DNA of 64,000 nt from Bacillota bacterium (GTDB lineage: Bacteria > Bacillota > Bacilli > Paenibacillales > Paenibacillaceae), in contig JAEWAQ010000052.1 in NCBI GenBank assembly GCA_023391635.1, forward strand, positions 212,125-276,124, given 5' to 3'. The notes below the pieces were generated by a model. It was not told the DNA's origin. It made no database searches and saw nothing but the letters and a program-made list of their open reading frames with translations. The stretch's first letter is position 1, and each line of letters begins with the position of its first letter. Below are positions 44,209 to 52,856 of this stretch, piece after piece. A program made the translations under genes and the position numbers.

Positions 44209-45210
44209 ATGATTTGGAAACGCCAGAAACTTACGTTTATGGTGATACCGGATGCGAACAAGCAGGTGATCCGGTTTCAGCTTTCAAGCGTTGTCCTGCT
44301 GACTGCATTGATTCTGTTCATTGCCGTTGCGCTAGCCGCTGCCGCTGCGATCGTGCTGTACGATCATAGCACCGACAAGGTCGGGAAGCTGGAGCAGCAA
44401 TTGGCGGCATCGACCGGGCAGTTCGAGCAGATTATTGCGGGCAAGGATAGACACATTGAAGATTTGCAGACGGAAGTGGCCGGGTTGTCCGATCAGGCGC
44501 GGACCATCCAGGACAAGATCGCCGATGTCAGCAAGCTGGAGTCCGAACTGAAGCAGCTGACCGGCATCGAATCGTCGGACAACGGCGCAGCGCTCGCCCA
44601 GGCGGACGATAGCGCGGACGAATACGCGATGGACGGCGAAGGCGCGGGCGGCGAAGAGCTTCCGGTTACCGATCGGGAGATCGACGAGCTGGTGCTGACG
44701 ACGCAGGATCAAATGTCGAACCTGGCCGACACGATCGATCGCATGGTGCCGCGTCTCGAGGAGACGAAAGATATCGTGCAGCAGATGCAAGCGAAGCTGC
44801 GCGTGACGCCGACGATCTGGCCGACGGATTCCCGCAAGATCACGTCCCCCTTCGGCGTACGCAAAGACCCGTTCACGCACCGGGCGCGCTTCCATGCCGG
44901 GATCGACATCAGCGGCAACACCGGCGATCCGGTATACGCCGCCGCCAACGGCACCATCGTCGATGCGGGCCGGGACTCGTCGCACGGCAACAATATCATG
45001 GTCTCGCACGGCAACGGCATCAAGACGCACTATTCGCATCTGAGCAAGATCCTCGTCAAGGCGGGCACGACCGTACAGAAAGGCGATATTATCGGCCTGA
45101 TGGGATCCACCGGCCGGAGCACCGGACCGCATCTGCATTACGAGATTTACGTCAATGGCGAGCATGTCGATCCCAAACCTTACCTTAAGGCAGACAGAAA
45201 GGAAAATTAG
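44209..45210 (+). CDS. Membrane-anchored M23-family peptidoglycan endopeptidase
   Basis: Start ATG 44209 has GGAGG 6 nt upstream. The 333-residue protein has a short cytoplasmic N-terminus, one membrane segment (about 33-55), a coiled coil (about 60-110), an acidic linker, a second coil (about 160-200) and an M23 domain (about 215-320) with zinc ligands in FHAGIDIS and GPHLHYEIY. It faces the wall and cuts peptidoglycan cross-links. The bactofilin gene starts 3 bp after its stop. M23 peptidases and bactofilins commonly occur together and shape the wall, so a joint role is likely. Confidence 0.92.
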   Translation: MIWKRQKLTFMVIPDANKQVIRFQLSSVVLLTALILFIAVALAAAAAIVLYDHSTDKVGKLEQQLAASTGQFEQIIAGKDRHIEDLQTEVAGLSDQARTIQDKIADVSKLESELKQLTGIESSDNGAALAQADDSADEYAMDGEGAGGEELPVTDREIDELVLTTQDQMSNLADTIDRMVPRLEETKDIVQQMQAKLRVTPTIWPTDSRKITSPFGVRKDPFTHRARFHAGIDISGNTGDPVYAAANGTIVDAGRDSSHGNNIMVSHGNGIKTHYSHLSKILVKAGTTVQKGDIIGLMGSTGRSTGPHLHYEIYVNGEHVDPKPYLKADRKEN

Positions 45211-45213
45211 ACG

Positions 45214-45666
45214 ATGTTCAACTCGAAGAAGAAGAGCAAGATCGACCCGAACTCGACGGACACCTTGATCGGCGAAGGAACCCACTTCGAAGGCAAGATC
45301 CAATCGGAAGCCGGTATCCGCATCGAAGGCCATCTGACAGGAGATATCGTCTGCACGGGCGACGTCACGATCGGCGAGCACGGCAAAGCCGACTCGCATA
45401 TCAGTGCCCGACACGTTATCCTCGCCGGGCAAGTGAACGGCAATGTAGCCGCCTCAGGCAAGCTGACGATCAAGGCGACCGGCAAACTGTTCGGCAATCT
45501 GTCGGCCAAGGAGCTGTCTATCGAGAGCGGCGGCCTCTTCCAAGGCAACAGCAAGATGGATGCCGCGCAAGGGCAGCCCGTGGCCGAAGAGAAACGCCCG
45601 TCGGGAGCGAAAGATCTGGACCATATAGGCGACGAGTCGGCGACGGCTGCGCTCAAAACTTGGTAA
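45214..45666 (+). CDS. Bactofilin (polymer-forming cytoskeletal protein)
   Basis: The 150-residue protein shows the right-handed beta-helix repeat pattern of bactofilins across about 20-110 (GTHFEGKIQSEAGIRIEGHL, then GDVTIGEHGKADSHISA, and similar turns with regularly placed Gly and hydrophobic residues) and polar unstructured ends. Bactofilins assemble without nucleotides into filaments under the membrane. It is in an operon with the membrane M23 peptidase, whose cytoplasmic N-terminus it may position. Confidence 0.93.
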   Translation: MFNSKKKSKIDPNSTDTLIGEGTHFEGKIQSEAGIRIEGHLTGDIVCTGDVTIGEHGKADSHISARHVILAGQVNGNVAASGKLTIKATGKLFGNLSAKELSIESGGLFQGNSKMDAAQGQPVAEEKRPSGAKDLDHIGDESATAALKTW

Positions 45667-45692
45667 ACCCGCCGCGGCGTCGATTTGCCGAT

Positions 45693-45722
45693 TTGCGAAC
45701 GCTTCGGCCCTTCGTGTATGAT
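45693..45722 (+). promoter_or_regulatory. Probable promoter before the J-like membrane protein gene
   Basis: TTGCGA (45693-45698) and TATGAT (45717-45722) are separated by 18 bp, about 50 bp before the start codon. The gene may therefore be transcribed both from here and by readthrough from the bactofilin operon. Confidence 0.45.
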
Positions 45723-45772
45723 GCTAAGAGGGAGCATCTCCCTGTATTGCTTGTTGCATTGGAGTGAATTCT

Positions 45773-46600
45773 TTGGATGAGTTGAAACAGGCTTATGCCA
45801 TCCTCGAGCTGCCGGAGGACGCAACGCGCGACCAAGTAGAACAACGCTATTATTTGCTGCTCAAGAAGGCCCGAGCCAAGCAAGTCGACCTCGCGGAAAT
45901 TAACCGGGCTTACAATCTGATCATCGGCCATGAATCGGAGAAAGCTTCTCCTCAGGAGAAGCAGAGCAAGGCGTCCTATTTTTTCTACTATTACAAATTC
46001 CATGTCATCGCCACCATTGTTATCCTTCTCGTCGCCGTCTTTTCGATTAAAGGCTGCGTCGATCGCAAGAACGAAGAAGCGCGGAAGCCGCCTTTGGATA
46101 TGACGGTCACCGTGTTCGGCAATTTTTACAGCGCGGACAACACCGACGCACAGCTCTCCAGCAATCTGCTCGAACTCATGCCGGATTGGCAGCGGATCGA
46201 TGTCACGGTCGCATATGTCCCGAAGGACATGACGAATCCGCAAGATATCGCGCTTCAGCAGAAGGGCATGCTGATCATGGCCACCGAGAAGATGGACTTG
46301 ATGATTCTGGATCAGCACAACTTCGACATGTTCTCGAAGCAAGGAGCTTTCGTGCCGCTGGATTCGCTGGATATTTGGCCCGAGCTGCAAGCTCAGTCCG
46401 ACCGGTTGCTGAACAGTCAGACGGAAGATGATTCGACTTCGCGGCCTTACGGTATCGATATTTCCGACAAACCCGTATTCAAGGGAACGAACGTGGAATT
46501 GACCAAGGAACGGATGATTCTAGCCATTCGCGTGAATCCTCCCCATCTGGACAAATCGCTGCAACTCATGAAGTCGCTCATGTCCCTAAAGCTGAAATAA
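45773..46600 (+). CDS. Membrane protein with degenerate J-like N-terminus, function unknown
   Basis: I prefer the TTG at 45773 (GGAG 8 nt upstream) to GTG 45764; 275 residues. Residues 1-50 resemble a J domain (LKQAYAILELPEDATRDQVE, later AEINRAYNLII) but the HPD loop is missing, so it cannot stimulate Hsp70 in the usual way. One membrane segment follows (about 73-93), then about 180 residues outside the membrane with no domain I recognise, though LLELMPDW..VDVTVAYVP and KMDLMILD look like a mixed alpha/beta fold. It lies 106 bp after the bactofilin gene, so wall or cytoskeleton related work is possible. Confidence 0.8.
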   Translation: MDELKQAYAILELPEDATRDQVEQRYYLLLKKARAKQVDLAEINRAYNLIIGHESEKASPQEKQSKASYFFYYYKFHVIATIVILLVAVFSIKGCVDRKNEEARKPPLDMTVTVFGNFYSADNTDAQLSSNLLELMPDWQRIDVTVAYVPKDMTNPQDIALQQKGMLIMATEKMDLMILDQHNFDMFSKQGAFVPLDSLDIWPELQAQSDRLLNSQTEDDSTSRPYGIDISDKPVFKGTNVELTKERMILAIRVNPPHLDKSLQLMKSLMSLKLK

Positions 46601-46613
46601 TTGCTTGAATATC

Positions 46614-46658
46614 AAATGGCGTATGCGCCTCCGCGAAGGAGGGCGGCATACGCCATTT
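46614..46658. terminator. Bidirectional intrinsic terminator
   Basis: AAATGGCGTATG pairs with CATACGCCATTT, with a GCC/GGC extension and a loop of about 12 bases. It lies 13 bp past the J-like gene and 16 bp past the converging DUF1294 gene, and serves both. Confidence 0.8.
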
Positions 46659-46674
46659 CGGTTTGTTCCGCCGA

Positions 46675-46938
46675 TCAGCGACTCCATAGCCAAATGAACA
46701 GTCCGGCGTGAACAAGGCACATGAGCGGAATTCCTAAGGCGAACGCCGCATGCTTCGTCTTGTGGCGCCGCGTGCGCATCGCGATCCAGGCGCCGGGCGA
46801 GCCGCCAACGGCCGCGGCGAGCAGCAGCGTCCGCTCGCTGATTCGGCGCCCTCCCCTGCGGGCTCTGGCTTTGTCCTCCGCTATGAGCAGGTAGGCTGCC
46901 GCATTGATCAAAATCAGGTAGATCCATACCGCCGACAT
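46675..46938 (-). CDS. DUF1294-family small membrane protein
   Basis: Start ATG 46938 has GGGAGG 6 nt upstream; 87 residues. It has an N-terminal membrane segment (about 3-20), the conserved core RRISERTLLLAAAVGGSPGAW followed by a basic RRHKTKH stretch, and a C-terminal membrane segment. This is the standard DUF1294 pattern. The family has no established function. It is a lone gene 37 bp after the SLH protein gene. Confidence 0.88.
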   Translation of the reverse strand: MSAVWIYLILINAAAYLLIAEDKARARRGGRRISERTLLLAAAVGGSPGAWIAMRTRRHKTKHAAFALGIPLMCLVHAGLFIWLWSR

Positions 46939-46975
46939 CGTAATCCTCCCTGGTTTGCGTTGCACATTGCTGACA

Positions 46976-49033
46976 TTATACACCCCGGAAGGTCTTGGTT
47001 GCATCCTTATCGCCGATCTTCGTCACCCATTCGTTCCATCCCGCCGCATCCGTTACGGTGCCGGACCGGAAGGCGATGACATACGTGTGACCGCGTATCG
47101 TTCGATCGTCCAGCTTCAATACGATCTCCGTCACGATCTCGTGTTCGTCCACGCCGTCGTCTTCGATCTTCAAGTAATCTCCGTCTATCTCGCGGACGGT
47201 GAAGGCGGACCGGCTGATGTTCTTGACCGGTTCGCTGAACACGATTTTGACGGAACGGCTGCTCAACGGGACGACTTCCTTCACCTCTGGCGGCACGTTG
47301 CGATTTTCTGTGCCGGCGAAGCTGCGGACATCCGCATCGGAAGCCGTATCCAGACCGTCGATTCCGCTAACGCGGGCCTCGTATACATGACCTTGCACGA
47401 ACAAGGCCGGATTCGTGTTGTGCTCGGTGCGGAATTGCACGATCGCCGTCTTGTCTGCGCTGCCGGGTTTCAATCGCGCATTCTGCTGCCAGCCGGACAT
47501 CGAGACGGCCTTGCCGTTGTCCTTCAGGATTGTCAGCTTCAGCTTCGACAGATCACCCGCGCTCAATGCCCGGCTGAACGTAACTTCCAGCGTATTCTGA
47601 TCATAAGCATCGATATTCTTCAATTGGATCGTCGGCGACGGGTTGGCCACGCCTCCGAATTGGAACGTCGCGTTCGCCATATAGTTGCCTGCAAGGTCCG
47701 GGATGCCGGATACCGAGAGCGTATAGACCGTGGCGTCCTTCTGCCGGGAGGTCGTCAAATACACCGTCTTGCCGTCGCCATCAAGTACGGCCCGCGTCAC
47801 GGCAAGGCCGTGATCGATGCTGTAGCGGTTCAAATTCACCGCGATATCGGGATTCACCTTCTCGTTGAAAGCGACCGTGATCTGAGCCGTCGAAGGGTTG
47901 AACTTGAAAGTCGCCTTCGGACCCGACAGATCGCCGTCCGGGAATACGGTGCTCCAATCGGCCATCTTGTTGCCGGCCAAATCTTCGACGTTCTTGACCG
48001 TGAGCCGATATTGGGTGCCTTCTTCCTGGTAACCTGTCGTAATCGTCACGGTGCGTTCGTCGCCCGCCAGCGATACATCCTTGATGTCCAGCCGATTGTT
48101 GATGGAATAATTGGACTTGCGAGTGGCCGAGTCGCGATCGACCTGTTCCGAAAATACGAGCATCAGCGTCTGGTTCCATTGTTTGCTGAAGGAGATTACC
48201 GTCGGCTTCGCCGTATCGTACGACAGCGAGACGAATGACCACGGGACGCCGTCAACATACAGCGTATAGGCGTGATTGCTGACCTGCGGCTCCGTAATGA
48301 CTGTGACCGATCGTCCGTCCCAGCCTACGACGGCGTCGAACACGGTCAACTCCACGCCCCTGTAGTCGCGTATACGGAAGCGGGATTCGTCTACGTCGGT
48401 GACGGACTTCCTGAGATCGACACGGATTTGCTGATTGCTGATCGGGACGACCGAATAAGCATCAAGCGGTTCCGTGTCCGATTGCATATAGACGGCATAA
48501 GTGGCCTCGACCAGCAATCCGCGCGTGGCCGAAATCCGGTAATCCTTCATCTGGGGAATCCAGTCATTAAGCAGCGCAATGCCGACAGACTGGCGCGCCC
48601 AAGGCGATACTTGGCCGACGACGTACAACGTGCCTTCGTGTTTTCCATAGGACCTCGCCAATACGGCCGCCAGTTGTTCGACCGTGACGGGACTTTCCGG
48701 CGCGAAATAACCTTCTCCAACACCGACCATCAGGCCGGCTTCCCGTACGGCCTCGATCTGCTGATAGGACCATCTGGTTTTCAGCACGTCCTTGTAGGTC
48801 GGCGAACCTGACGGCGGCGGCAGTTCCAGCAGCTTGTAAAGTACTTGGGCAAACTGCTCGCGGGTCATGGATTGGTACAGCCCCGAAGAGCCGTCGCTGA
48901 ATCCTGCGAATATGCCCTTCTCCCTAAGCACCTGGAACTTCTGCTCTGCGGTCAGCTCGGCCGCGCTCGCCGCCGTTGCCGCGGCGCTGCCGAACAGCAG
49001 CGCTGCGAGCAGCACGCTGATCCATCTTCTCAA
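46976..49033 (-). CDS. Cell-surface protein with SLH domains and bacterial Ig-like repeats
   Basis: The 685-residue protein starts with a signal peptide cut near ASAA. Residues about 25-185 contain S-layer homology motifs (MTREQFAQVLYKLL; VGVGEGYFAPESPVTVEQLAAVLARS), which hold proteins to secondary wall polymers. From about 190 on come repeated Ig-like domains of the SbsA/Big_5 type, each with a pattern like V.FSE.V....A....Y.I and later Y.LTV..V.DLAGN (about 290-380, 385-480, 490-590, 595-680). No catalytic domain is visible, so it is probably a structural or adhesive surface protein. Confidence 0.88.
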   Translation of the reverse strand: MRRWISVLLAALLFGSAAATAASAAELTAEQKFQVLREKGIFAGFSDGSSGLYQSMTREQFAQVLYKLLELPPPSGSPTYKDVLKTRWSYQQIEAVREAGLMVGVGEGYFAPESPVTVEQLAAVLARSYGKHEGTLYVVGQVSPWARQSVGIALLNDWIPQMKDYRISATRGLLVEATYAVYMQSDTEPLDAYSVVPISNQQIRVDLRKSVTDVDESRFRIRDYRGVELTVFDAVVGWDGRSVTVITEPQVSNHAYTLYVDGVPWSFVSLSYDTAKPTVISFSKQWNQTLMLVFSEQVDRDSATRKSNYSINNRLDIKDVSLAGDERTVTITTGYQEEGTQYRLTVKNVEDLAGNKMADWSTVFPDGDLSGPKATFKFNPSTAQITVAFNEKVNPDIAVNLNRYSIDHGLAVTRAVLDGDGKTVYLTTSRQKDATVYTLSVSGIPDLAGNYMANATFQFGGVANPSPTIQLKNIDAYDQNTLEVTFSRALSAGDLSKLKLTILKDNGKAVSMSGWQQNARLKPGSADKTAIVQFRTEHNTNPALFVQGHVYEARVSGIDGLDTASDADVRSFAGTENRNVPPEVKEVVPLSSRSVKIVFSEPVKNISRSAFTVREIDGDYLKIEDDGVDEHEIVTEIVLKLDDRTIRGHTYVIAFRSGTVTDAAGWNEWVTKIGDKDATKTFRGV

Positions 49034-49259
49034 CTTCGCTCACTCCCTTCGTCTTGCCGTTCGCCGATTACAGGGCGACACGGAGGTACATATACAGACG
49101 CAGGGCGGATACGTATTGTTTCGGTTTTCCACAAACTTTGGGCTAAATTTGAAACAAATCGGAGCAGGCTTGTCCGACTCAATCCATTTGCCAGTTAAGT
49201 CGCAGACGGCGGGTTGGTTTAAGCGAAAAAGTGGGGAGCAAGAGTGAAAGACCACAATT

Positions 49260-49441
49260 TTGGTGCTGTCCGCATCATTGTTGCGATTTGGAGGCGAGTG
49301 GCGGCGGGTTTGGTGCTGTCCGCATCATTGTTGCGATTTGGAGGCAAGTGGCGGCGGGTTTGGTGCTGTCCGCATCATTGTTGCGACTTGAAGGCGAGTG
49401 GCGGCGGGTTTGGTGCTGTCCGCATCATTGTTGCGACTTGG
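49260..49441. repeat. 50-bp tandem repeat, 3.6 copies
   Basis: Three full units (49260-49309, 49310-49359, 49360-49409) and a 32-bp partial unit follow head to tail with only a few substitutions. Each unit starts TTGGTGCTGTCCGCATCATT, contains a CGCA/TGCG mini-hairpin and ends in a GGCGGCGGGT tract. The unit length is not a multiple of three, so it is unlikely to be coding. It fills most of the gap 49034-49484, which otherwise shows nothing. Confidence 0.9.
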
Positions 49442-49484
49442 GCTGAGGGTTCGCGGCATGCACGGCCTGCACGGCCGTCCGCGC

Positions 49485-49826
49485 TCATTCCCGCAGCGCA
49501 TCGCGCAGGCGACTCGACATGGTGGAATCCGCGTCTCTGCCAGCCGATCCCGGCCTGCGTGCGACCGCTTGCGCCGCCATCCTCCATCGTTCGCGCATGC
49601 GGTCTCGGTCTACGATTGCCTCTTGCAATTGCCGGTGAATGCGCTCGTTGTCTTCGCTCCTATCACTCAATTGCCTTTGCAATCGTTCGTTGTCCCGGCT
49701 TAATTCGTTTACCTGCCGATTTCGATGCTCATTCTCCTCCTGCGTTTCCTTCAACAACCGACGCAGGCGTTCGTTCTCCTCTTTCATTTCCTGTACTTGT
49801 CGGTTCTGTACCCACTCGTCCGGCAT
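49485..49826 (-). CDS. Small coiled-coil protein, function unknown
   Basis: A 113-residue protein with a good ribosome site (GGGGAGGAGGG before ATG 49826), 23 bp after a phosphoesterase gene. Almost the whole chain up to about residue 85 is a charged heptad coiled coil full of Glu, Arg, Asn and Gln (for example ENERLRRLLKETQEEN), with repeated DNER/ENER motifs; the tail is Arg-rich. No signal peptide, so cytoplasmic. Leucine-zipper-like dimerisation is likely. No known family recognised. It ends beside the 50-bp tandem repeats. Confidence 0.65.
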   Translation of the reverse strand: MPDEWVQNRQVQEMKEENERLRRLLKETQEENEHRNRQVNELSRDNERLQRQLSDRSEDNERIHRQLQEAIVDRDRMRERWRMAAQAVARRPGSAGRDADSTMSSRLRDALRE

Positions 49827-49849
49827 GCAGTTGCCCTCCTCCCCTTCAC

Positions 49850-50803
49850 TCAGCCTCGCGGACGGTGCAGGCGCGGGCGGTCGATTTTCCGTCCGTCATG
49901 CAGTCGAATCCACGTATCGAAATCTTTAAGATCCGCTCCGGCGCGCAACCGGATCACCCGCGCTCCTCGCGGGTACAACCACCTGGCGTAAGCGTGATAC
50001 CCGCTCACCCGGCCATAGTACAATCTCATCCTCTGCAACTGCCCGCCGAAATCGTTCAGATGGTCGTGCCCGCAGAAAGCGCCGACGACGCCTGCCCGTT
50101 CCGACATCGCTCTCCATGCGCCGATGTTGACTTTCGGGCACGAAACCCGCTCGCGCTTGCGGCCGTCGCAAACTTGCGTCCGCCACATCCGGTCGTATTC
50201 CGGCAGCGGGATATGAAAGAAAGCGAGCGCCGGCACGAGCACACCTGCATGCTGCCTCGCAAGCGATTCCGCTTCTAACTCGAGCCATCTGAGCTGGCTT
50301 GGGTGAATACCGTCGTTGCCCCGGGGCGATACGCCGGAATCAAGGAAATACAGAACGGCACTTGATTGTCCGCTTGAGTAGCCCTCCGGGCCAGTCAGCC
50401 GGATCGCGTAATTGCCAAGGCCATGAACGGATTCGGGTCCCTCACGGACCAAGCAGCCAGGCATTCCTCTCATCGCATCCATCAACTCGCGCCGCGTCAC
50501 GCTGCCTTCCGCGTCATGATTTCCGAACACGGCCGCCCAAGGAGTGCCGCTGGCCGCGGCAACCGATAACGCATCGCACATCGACTTCACCGGCTCGCGA
50601 CACTTCGGGCTATGGATCAAATCGCCGGTGAATATCGTTAGGTCCGGCTGTTCCCGTTCGAACATCCGGCTCATGAGATCATGCGATAGGCGGTCTCTTG
50701 CTTCCCCATTTCGCCAATGCAAGTCCGTCAATTGCAAGATGGTGAACGTACCGTCCCCGCGAAATCTCAGCACGGGCCACGCAGTCGACACTGATTCATC
50801 CAT
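49850..50803 (-). CDS. Metallophosphoesterase (calcineurin-like)
   Basis: I place the start at ATG 50803, 38 bp after the hemolysin III gene; the longer frame only reads that gene out of phase. The ribosome site is weak (GGGGTGG). The 317-residue product has the motifs LTDLHW, FTGDLIHS, GNHDAEG, FFHIPLPEY and GHDHLNDF, the pattern of DUF-type phosphoesterases related to yeast Dcr2/PAP29-like enzymes. No signal peptide. Substrate unknown. It is the second phosphoesterase in the window and is only distantly similar to that at 36562-37407. Confidence 0.88.
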   Translation of the reverse strand: MDESVSTAWPVLRFRGDGTFTILQLTDLHWRNGEARDRLSHDLMSRMFEREQPDLTIFTGDLIHSPKCREPVKSMCDALSVAAASGTPWAAVFGNHDAEGSVTRRELMDAMRGMPGCLVREGPESVHGLGNYAIRLTGPEGYSSGQSSAVLYFLDSGVSPRGNDGIHPSQLRWLELEAESLARQHAGVLVPALAFFHIPLPEYDRMWRTQVCDGRKRERVSCPKVNIGAWRAMSERAGVVGAFCGHDHLNDFGGQLQRMRLYYGRVSGYHAYARWLYPRGARVIRLRAGADLKDFDTWIRLHDGRKIDRPRLHRPRG

Positions 50804-50841
50804 CCGACCACCCCGTTCGTTCTCCGCATTGCCCAGCCAAG

Positions 50842-51483
50842 CTAAGGCAGCAGATAGAGCAGAATAGCGAAAAAGTGACAGGCGGATCCCGCGATCACGA
50901 ACAGATGCCATACCGCATGATGATACGGAAAACCTCGCCATACATAGAATACGGCGCCTACCGTATACAGCAGCCCGCCGCCGACAAGCAGCCAGGCTCC
51001 TCCTGGCTCGAGCTGCATCATTAACGGTTTCCAGGCGAATACGATGAGCCACCCCATTGCGACGTAGAACAAGGTGGACAACACGAGGAATTGCTTCGTA
51101 AAGAACGCCTTGAACAACACGCCGAATGCGGCAAGCCCCCACACGATTCCGAACAGCGACCAGCCCAGGGGACCGCGAAGCACTGTCAGCAAAATCGGCG
51201 TATACGTACCTGCAATGAACAAGTAGATACAGGCATGGTCGAACGTCTCGAACAGATCTTTGGTTTTGCCTTCTGGAAACGAATGGACGAGCGTGGAAGC
51301 CGTATACAGCAGCAGCATCGTGACGCCGTAGATCGTGAAACTGACGACATGCCAGGCCGTGCCTTTCCAAGCCGCGAATACGACCAGGAGCGTAAGGGCG
51401 GCTACGCTAAGCGCCGTCCCGATTCCATGCGTGATGGCGTTCGCGACCTCTTCCCTTCTGGAGTATACATGGGTGTTCGACAT
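50842..51483 (-). CDS. Hemolysin III/PAQR-family membrane protein
   Basis: The 213-residue protein has seven membrane segments and the family motifs EEVANAITHGIG near the start, STLVHSF, FDHACIYLFIAGTYTP in the middle, and HAVWHLFVI with the last conserved His near the end. These His, Asp and Ser residues bind zinc in PAQR proteins. The family may act on lipids or affect membrane state; the hemolysin name is historical. It is likely co-transcribed with the phosphoesterase and coiled-coil genes that follow. Confidence 0.92.
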   Translation of the reverse strand: MSNTHVYSRREEVANAITHGIGTALSVAALTLLVVFAAWKGTAWHVVSFTIYGVTMLLLYTASTLVHSFPEGKTKDLFETFDHACIYLFIAGTYTPILLTVLRGPLGWSLFGIVWGLAAFGVLFKAFFTKQFLVLSTLFYVAMGWLIVFAWKPLMMQLEPGGAWLLVGGGLLYTVGAVFYVWRGFPYHHAVWHLFVIAGSACHFFAILLYLLP

Positions 51484-51520
51484 GTTGTCGCGTCCTCTCT
51501 CGGGTGCAGTCTATCGATAT

Positions 51521-52222
51521 TCAGAATGTCGCGTCGAGCAGCATGCCGGATACCGGCACTTGCAAATACAGACCTGAGACAGGTCGATAAGCGGCGTAAG
51601 CTTGCAATTCCCGATTGCGGGCGTTCAGCATGGCAAACGGAGACACTTGTTCAAATTGTTCCGCCGTGCGCTTCAGCCACTCGGTCAGACCGAACGGTCC
51701 CGCGATCGCATGTCTCGTCTCCTCGTAGCGGGAACCGAGAGCTTGAGCTAACTTCTCCTCGTCCAGAACCATCCCGCCGTTCGGTCCGCGCACAATCCCG
51801 ATCGCGCGGTAACCGTCCGCCGCTTGGTCCAGGCCCTGCTTCGCGGCCGAACGCGCCAAATAGCCATCATCCGCCAATGCGCGTTCGTGCATTTCGTTAT
51901 ACGCATCCACCAATCGCCTTGTGCGCCGGACAAGTTCTCCGTTGCCCAGCCCAATCGACCCGGCTTCGGCTGTGTCTATCTCGGCTCTCTCGCTTGTTGT
52001 GCGGAATGCCTGGCTCAGACCGGTCGCAGCTTGCTTCACGGAAGAAGCGGCCTTCACCAGCCCGGCAAGCTCTGACGCTGCCGTCCGGAAGGAGCGGTCG
52101 GACGAAGTCCGCTCGTGCCTGACCGAACCTCCGGAGCGTTTGGCCGATTGTTGGTAGTAGTTTTGATTATGGGCATAAGTTGCGGCTATGATTCTCTCCG
52201 CGGCAAGCAGCGATGCAACCAT
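51521..52222 (-). CDS. FliD C-terminal-like protein outside a flagellar locus
   Basis: A 233-residue protein without signal peptide or membrane segment. Residues about 95-165 resemble the C-terminal part of flagellar cap proteins: a helix with LVDAYNEMHERA, then YRAIGIVRGPNGGMVLDEEKL, which matches the FliD pattern of LGI..D.dG.L.LDE.KL. The flanking parts are helical and rich in Ala and Ser. No flagellar gene is near. It could be a secreted filament-cap-like protein or a derived regulator; the family assignment is by eye. The ATG follows AAAGGCGGG. It is 37 bp before the hemolysin III gene. Confidence 0.6.
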   Translation of the reverse strand: MVASLLAAERIIAATYAHNQNYYQQSAKRSGGSVRHERTSSDRSFRTAASELAGLVKAASSVKQAATGLSQAFRTTSERAEIDTAEAGSIGLGNGELVRRTRRLVDAYNEMHERALADDGYLARSAAKQGLDQAADGYRAIGIVRGPNGGMVLDEEKLAQALGSRYEETRHAIAGPFGLTEWLKRTAEQFEQVSPFAMLNARNRELQAYAAYRPVSGLYLQVPVSGMLLDATF

Positions 52223-52447
52223 GGACGATCCCGCCTTTTTGCATGCTATCTCTAATAAATTTTACCACTTTGACTGTCGGGATGGAAGCGCGCATCAACT
52301 GAAGCGGGCCGACTGTCTCGCGCCCTTGCGCGAATCCTTATTTTTCGACGGCTTTAGAAGGAATTGCGGCGCCATCTGTTGAATTTGTCATTTATCGCCT
52401 ATTGGTGCTCATGCTTGTCGATAACGCAAATTGACTGAGGTGCAGCC

Positions 52448-52834
52448 ATGAAAAAAATGTGTGCATTCATAGCCGTCTGCTGTTTCCTGCTGCTCGCGGC
52501 GTGCGGCGGCCCTTCCTCGTCCGGGAATGATGCGAACAGCCATGCCAACCATAAGCCTACTCTGGACGTTCAGTGGAAGGTCGAGGGAAAGACGCTGGTC
52601 GTCGATATCGACACCGATATGCACATATCGCCGGAACACGTCGGACAAGCCCGCAAGCACGGCGAGGGACATATCCATATGTACCTGGATGATGGCGAGA
52701 AGATCGCAGTGACGGAAAACCACACGGAATTTCCGGACCTTCCCTCCGGCTCGCATACGCTCAAGATTTCCTTGCATAACAACGATCACACGCCCTACGA
52801 CATAACGAAGACGATCCCGTTCGACATTCCTTAA
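52448..52834 (+). CDS. Small His-rich lipoprotein, function unknown
   Basis: The 128-residue precursor has a lipobox LLAAC at about residue 19, a short Ser/Gly/Asn spacer and a beta-rich domain with 11 histidines, including HISPEHVGQARKHGEGHIHM and LHNNDHTPYD. The spacing of His residues suggests metal binding, and the fold outline (a GHIHMYLDDG strand, then SGSHTLKISL) resembles small CopC/YtkA-like or DUF4399-like domains. It lies 22 bp before a histidine kinase gene and probably belongs to the same operon, so it may present a ligand or metal to the kinase. Confidence 0.8.
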   Translation: MKKMCAFIAVCCFLLLAACGGPSSSGNDANSHANHKPTLDVQWKVEGKTLVVDIDTDMHISPEHVGQARKHGEGHIHMYLDDGEKIAVTENHTEFPDLPSGSHTLKISLHNNDHTPYDITKTIPFDIP

Positions 52835-52856
52835 GGCAGTCCAAGGGAGCATCGCC

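Noticed and set aside
46955..48238. A 427-codon plus-strand frame opposite the SLH/Ig-like protein gene
   Set aside because: The minus strand has a signal peptide, SLH motifs and Ig-like repeats; the plus frame is a shadow.
49260..49441. The tandem repeats considered as a CRISPR array
   Set aside because: The 50-bp units are contiguous with no variable spacers, and no cas genes are present.
49244..50278. A 344-codon plus-strand frame starting in the 50-bp tandem repeats
   Set aside because: The repeat length shifts frame in each unit, and further on the frame is antisense to the coiled-coil and phosphoesterase genes.
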